Notes under the pieces: model-generated | Database searches by the model: none | What the model was told of the DNA's origin: nothing | The model's input: the letters and a program-made list of their open reading frames with translations, nothing else | Made by a program: the position numbers and the translations under genes | Source of the DNA: an uncultured Lachnospiraceae bacterium | GTDB lineage: Bacteria > Bacillota_A > Clostridia > Lachnospirales > Lachnospiraceae | DNA: 8,164 bases | Direction of reading: 5' to 3' | Assembly (NCBI GenBank): GCA_900553635.1 | Contig: USDU01000109.1 | Span: 1-8,164 of the forward strand | Shown here: one piece after another, positions 5,362-8,164 of the stretch | Layout of the letters: each line of letters starts with the position of its first letter | Position numbering within the stretch: position 1 is the stretch's first letter

Positions 5362-7530
5362 TTACGCTTCCCCCTTTCCGGTTCCGGCGAAGATGTAGAC
5401 CGGATTCTGCCCCATCATCATCTCGTAGGGCCCCACCTTTTTGGCCTTGGCCGCCTGAATCTGGGTAATATCCACGTCCGTAAAGCCAAGCTCCTTGAAG
5501 CAGCTGTTGGCCTCCGCCACGGTCTCCAGGGTAATGGCGTTTACTACCACGCGGACGCGGGAATTCCGGTCAAGCAAAAGCTTCAGAATCTCTTTCATGT
5601 TGCCCGAGGAACCGCCGATGAAGGCGTGGGTCGGGGCGGGCAGGTCAGTCAGGGCCTCTGGGGCCGTTCCCACATGCACCTCCACATTGGGGGTGCCAAA
5701 CTTCTTCGCGTTCTCCTCGATGAGGGCTGCCGCCGCGGACTTTTTCTCGATGGCGTACACTTCACCGTCCGCGGCTGCCAGCGCCATCTCGATGGTGACA
5801 GAGCCGGTTCCCGCGCCGATGTCCCAGGCGATGGAATCCCGGTTCAGATTCAGCTTGGCCACGGAGAGACTGCGCACCTCGCTCTTCGTCATGGGCGCGT
5901 CGCCCCGCTGAAACTCTTCGTCGGGGATGCAGCTTCGAAGTCCGCTCATGTAAGACGGGTTTTCGATGATGGCCACGCAGAGGCTGTCAAAGGCTTTCTC
6001 CTTCAGCTCCGCGGGAGTGCCCTCGGTGATACGCTCCTCCGGGTAGTGGAGACGTTCGCCGATGTAGAGCTTCACGTTTTCGAATCCATATTTTTCCAGT
6101 TTTTCACATAAGGACGCTACATTATCCTTGCCGCCCAGCAGCGTGAAGGTGCGGAAATGGGTGCGTACCGCCGCAATCAGGTTCTCTCTGCGGCCATGGA
6201 TGCTCATGAGCTTCACGTCCTCCCAGGCGATTTTCAGGCGGCTGCAGAAGTAGGTTACGGAAGAGATTCCTGTAATCAGTTCTGTGTGGATACCTGCGCC
6301 CTCAAAAGCGGTGATCAGGCGCTTCGCGCCGCTGTAGAAGCCCACATCGCCGGACAGGGCCACTGCGATGGTGTGATGCTCCGGGTGATCCTGAACGTAA
6401 GCCAGCATTTTGGCCGGATCGTAGGCGTCGAACAGGGGCTTGCCGGTGGCCTTGAAAGAATCCAGCATGCGGCCGGAGCCTAAGATACAGTCGGCCTTTT
6501 CGAAGGCCGCGCGGGCCTCGCCGGTCAGGTGGTCGGGGGTGCCCATGCCGATGCCGATTAAATATGCAATTCGTTCTTGTTCTTTGTTACAAAAATAAGT
6601 GGAATTTAGTTTATTATTTTCCTCTTTCTTTTCACAGTTAGGACTAACTATATTCTTTATATTGTTTTTTTGTTCTAATATATTTTTACTTTCTGATAAA
6701 GGAACAATATGGAATCGTTCCGCCAGCAGCTTCACTCCATCCTCAATGGACAGCCCCTCCTGCTCCTGCGGGCGGCCTATCAGCACAACTTTGACTCCAT
6801 CCTCTTTGGCGGCGGTCATTTTCTCCTCAAAGCCGCCTGCGCGGCCTGCTTCTTTGGTAACCATCCAGGCCGCGCCGGTGCTGCGGAGCATGGCCAGGTT
6901 CAGCTCTTTGGAGAAGGGACCCTGCATACAGATCAGGTGCGGGCCGGTGAAGCCTGCCTCAGTACACTGGATTACGACCTCCGGAGTCGCCAGGACGCGG
7001 GCGTAGACGCGGTTCCGGTAGTCAGGCAGAGCAGTAAATTTGGCTAATTCCTTGCTTCCTGTGGTGACGAAGATGGAACCTTCGGTCGTTTTCAAAAAGT
7101 TTACTGCGGCCTCCACACTCTCGACTACTACAATTTCTTCCGCAGTCTTACCTGCATTTTTATCTGTGACTGTATTTGTCATCTCTTTACTTACTTCGTT
7201 TTTCCTATTTTTTCTCATCAACGAGGGACGAATCAGACGCAGATACTCACACCCGGCCTGTGCGCAGGCCGTCTTAATGTTCGCCGACACAGCCACGGCG
7301 TAAGGATGCGTCACATCCAGCACCAGCGGTTTTCCCTCCGCTTCCAAAAGCTGCTCCATCTCCTCCGGCAGCAGCCGTCCCTGGCGTACGCTCAGATGAG
7401 GCTGTTTTTCCACCAGCAGTTCTCCATATTCGGTGGCCACGCTGCACAGAGTCTCCACCCCTGCTGCCGCCAGCCATTCGCTAATCTGCCTTCCCTCTGT
7501 CGTTCCTGCAAATACAATTACCTGTCTCAT
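5362..7530 (-). CDS. cbiJET: Triple fusion: cobalt-precorrin-6A reductase CbiJ + C5-methyltransferase CbiE + decarboxylating C15-methyltransferase CbiT
   Basis: One 722-residue chain carries three enzymes. CbiJ/CobK (about 1-275): nucleotide-binding start VIVFAGTTEGR (4-14), DVTHPYA (72-78), VTTGSKEL (155-162) and a GPFS motif (204-207); it reduces cobalt-precorrin-6A with NAD(P)H. CbiE (about 321-530): IGIGMGTPDHLT (325-336), ALSGDVGFYSGAK (391-403) and GISSVTYF (421-428), the tetrapyrrole methylase fold. CbiT (about 545-715): SAM-binding DIGAGTGSVTIEMA (570-583), IEKK (594-597) and FIGGSSGNM (637-645). The three reactions are consecutive (6A to 6B to 7 to 8). CbiET fusions are common; CbiJ in front is less so. 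Residues 276-320 form a Lys/Asn-rich linker, and 104-131 is a similar insertion within CbiJ, both in AT-rich DNA. GAGGA lies 8 nt before the ATG at 7530. The reading frame is unbroken across all domains. Confidence 0.93.
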   Translation of the reverse strand: MRQVIVFAGTTEGRQISEWLAAAGVETLCSVATEYGELLVEKQPHLSVRQGRLLPEEMEQLLEAEGKPLVLDVTHPYAVAVSANIKTACAQAGCEYLRLIRPSLMRKNRKNEVSKEMTNTVTDKNAGKTAEEIVVVESVEAAVNFLKTTEGSIFVTTGSKELAKFTALPDYRNRVYARVLATPEVVIQCTEAGFTGPHLICMQGPFSKELNLAMLRSTGAAWMVTKEAGRAGGFEEKMTAAKEDGVKVVLIGRPQEQEGLSIEDGVKLLAERFHIVPLSESKNILEQKNNIKNIVSPNCEKKEENNKLNSTYFCNKEQERIAYLIGIGMGTPDHLTGEARAAFEKADCILGSGRMLDSFKATGKPLFDAYDPAKMLAYVQDHPEHHTIAVALSGDVGFYSGAKRLITAFEGAGIHTELITGISSVTYFCSRLKIAWEDVKLMSIHGRRENLIAAVRTHFRTFTLLGGKDNVASLCEKLEKYGFENVKLYIGERLHYPEERITEGTPAELKEKAFDSLCVAIIENPSYMSGLRSCIPDEEFQRGDAPMTKSEVRSLSVAKLNLNRDSIAWDIGAGTGSVTIEMALAAADGEVYAIEKKSAAAALIEENAKKFGTPNVEVHVGTAPEALTDLPAPTHAFIGGSSGNMKEILKLLLDRNSRVRVVVNAITLETVAEANSCFKELGFTDVDITQIQAAKAKKVGPYEMMMGQNPVYIFAGTGKGEA
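6571..6705 (-). other. AT-rich segment coding the CbiJ-CbiE linker
   Basis: These bases code residues 276-320 of the fusion protein, rich in Lys, Asn, Glu and Ser with no recognisable fold, and are far more AT-rich than the flanking domain sequence. A 14-bp near-palindrome (AGTTAG, 2-nt spacer, CTAACT; 6636-6649) lies within it. It probably encodes a flexible tether between the reductase and the methyltransferases. I see no stop codon or internal start with a convincing ribosome binding site that would split the gene. Confidence 0.65.
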
Positions 7531-7560
7531 GTACCTGTTCCTCTTACCTTATCCATACCT

Positions 7561-7585
7561 GGAACCGTTTCTTCTTCACAGTTCC
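7561..7585 (-). other. Intercistronic hairpin between cbiG and the CbiJ-E-T fusion gene
   Basis: In the 92-nt gap between the cbiG stop and the ATG at 7530, the minus strand forms an 8-bp stem (GGAACTGT with ACGGTTCC, one G-U pair) and a 9-nt loop (GAAGAAGAA). There is no U-tract after it, so it is not an obvious terminator. It may be an mRNA processing or stability element. The rest of the gap holds only the ribosome binding site of the fusion gene. Confidence 0.3.
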
Positions 7586-7622
7586 ATCCAATATTCCTTT
7601 CAAACCGACTCCTCCGACGGAA

Positions 7623-8164
7623 TTATCCGAAGTTTACCGTGTACTCCTCCAGCGCAATAGCCACCGTCACGCCGTACCCGGCCGTCTTTGGCTGAAAAAG
7701 CTTCTTTCTGCCTGCGGCCAGCAGGGCGCTGCGCTCGCACACATTTCCTACGCCGGTAATCTGCCGCACGAAGGCGGATTCGGAAAAGCCACCCTCACAT
7801 TCCACAGCTTCAAGCTCCTTTGCCGTATAGGTCTGAAACGGCAGCTTCCAGGCAGCACAGAAAGCCAGAAGCCCCGGCTCTTCTTTTTTTAAATCGATGG
7901 AAGCCACCCTGGCAATGGCCTGTTTCGAAAGCTGATTCTGCAAGAGCACCTGTTCCACCAGCGCTTCGATGCGCTCCACAGGCGTACCCCTTTTACAGCC
8001 GATGCCCAGCACCGCAATGCGCGGAACCAGATGCAGAGTCCGGGGAAACGGATCATAGGTCTCATCCACGGAGATACTGATGCCAAGCCCATCCTTTTTC
8101 TGGATGGACAGCTCCGGTGGAATCTGCCCAACCACTTCAAAATCGCTGTAGAGACCGATGGTCC
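7623..8164 (-). CDS. cbiG: Cobalt-precorrin-5A hydrolase CbiG, C-terminal part, cut by right edge
   Basis: CbiG opens the ring-contraction lactone of cobalt-precorrin-5A and releases acetaldehyde, a step specific to the anaerobic B12 route. About 179 residues are visible. The frame stays open to the right edge (TIGLYSDFEVVGQIPPEL), resembling the central CbiG region, so the true start is outside the window and the internal GTG at 8135 is not the start. The C-terminal CbiG domain (PF01890 type) is clear: AVLGIGCKRGTP, then VASIDLKKEEPGLL, TYTAKEL, a VRQITGVGNVCERSALLAAG segment and a final GVTVAIALEEY. The stop is TAA at 7625-7623. It is the first gene of the visible operon; any promoter or cobalamin riboswitch would lie further right. 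Confidence 0.92.
   Translation of the reverse strand, partial: TIGLYSDFEVVGQIPPELSIQKKDGLGISISVDETYDPFPRTLHLVPRIAVLGIGCKRGTPVERIEALVEQVLLQNQLSKQAIARVASIDLKKEEPGLLAFCAAWKLPFQTYTAKELEAVECEGGFSESAFVRQITGVGNVCERSALLAAGRKKLFQPKTAGYGVTVAIALEEYTVNFG

Noticed and set aside
5212..6111. Long open frame (299 codons) on the plus strand opposite the fusion gene and cbiA
   Set aside because: It lies antisense to two strongly recognised genes, has no recognisable protein family, and is expected from codon bias in GC-rich coding DNA.
7531..7622. Cobalamin riboswitch in the largest intergenic gap
   Set aside because: The gap is too short and lacks a recognisable B12-box-like segment; a riboswitch would be expected upstream of the operon, outside the window.

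Overview
All recognisable genes lie on the minus strand, so the window reads right to left. It is the distal part of an anaerobic (early cobalt insertion) cobalamin biosynthesis operon, followed at the left end by an unrelated ATPase gene that runs off the edge. The organism is probably an anaerobic Firmicute, most likely a Clostridia/Lachnospiraceae-type bacterium. The grounds are the strong AGGAGG-type ribosome binding sites, the presence of cbiG (specific to the anaerobic route), the compact overlapping cob/cbi genes, and an AAA-ATPase-like gene family common in gut Clostridia and Bacteroidetes. This placement is inference.

Right to left: the C-terminal part of cbiG (cut by the right edge); a 722-residue triple fusion CbiJ-CbiE-CbiT; cbiA; cobU; cobS; a short second CobU-family protein; a histidine phosphatase of the CobC type; and cbiB. 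Most junctions are tight: the fusion stop abuts the cbiA start, cobU/cobS and small-cobU/cobC share ATGA overlaps, and cobC/cbiB overlap by 59 bp out of frame. After cbiB there is a 10-bp hairpin without a good U-tract, a candidate promoter overlapping it, and then the AAA-ATPase-like gene, whose DNA is visibly more AT-rich than the operon.

Together the genes cover ring contraction follow-up (CbiG), cobalt-precorrin-6A to -8 (CbiJ, CbiT and CbiE activities on one chain), a,c-diamidation (CbiA), attachment of the aminopropanol arm (CbiB), activation of cobinamide (CobU) and nucleotide loop assembly (CobS, CobC). Other steps (for example cbiC, cbiP, the CobD-type threonine-phosphate decarboxylase, cobT) are not in the window and may lie elsewhere. 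No cobalamin riboswitch, RNA gene, CRISPR array or insertion sequence was seen. No stretch over 300 bases is without a gene.

I found no wholly new system. The points most worth checking are the pair of CobU paralogues with complementary missing motifs, a perfect 10-bp inverted repeat that may couple cobS translation to the small CobU-like gene, the triple fusion with two AT-rich insertions, and the long cobC/cbiB overlap.
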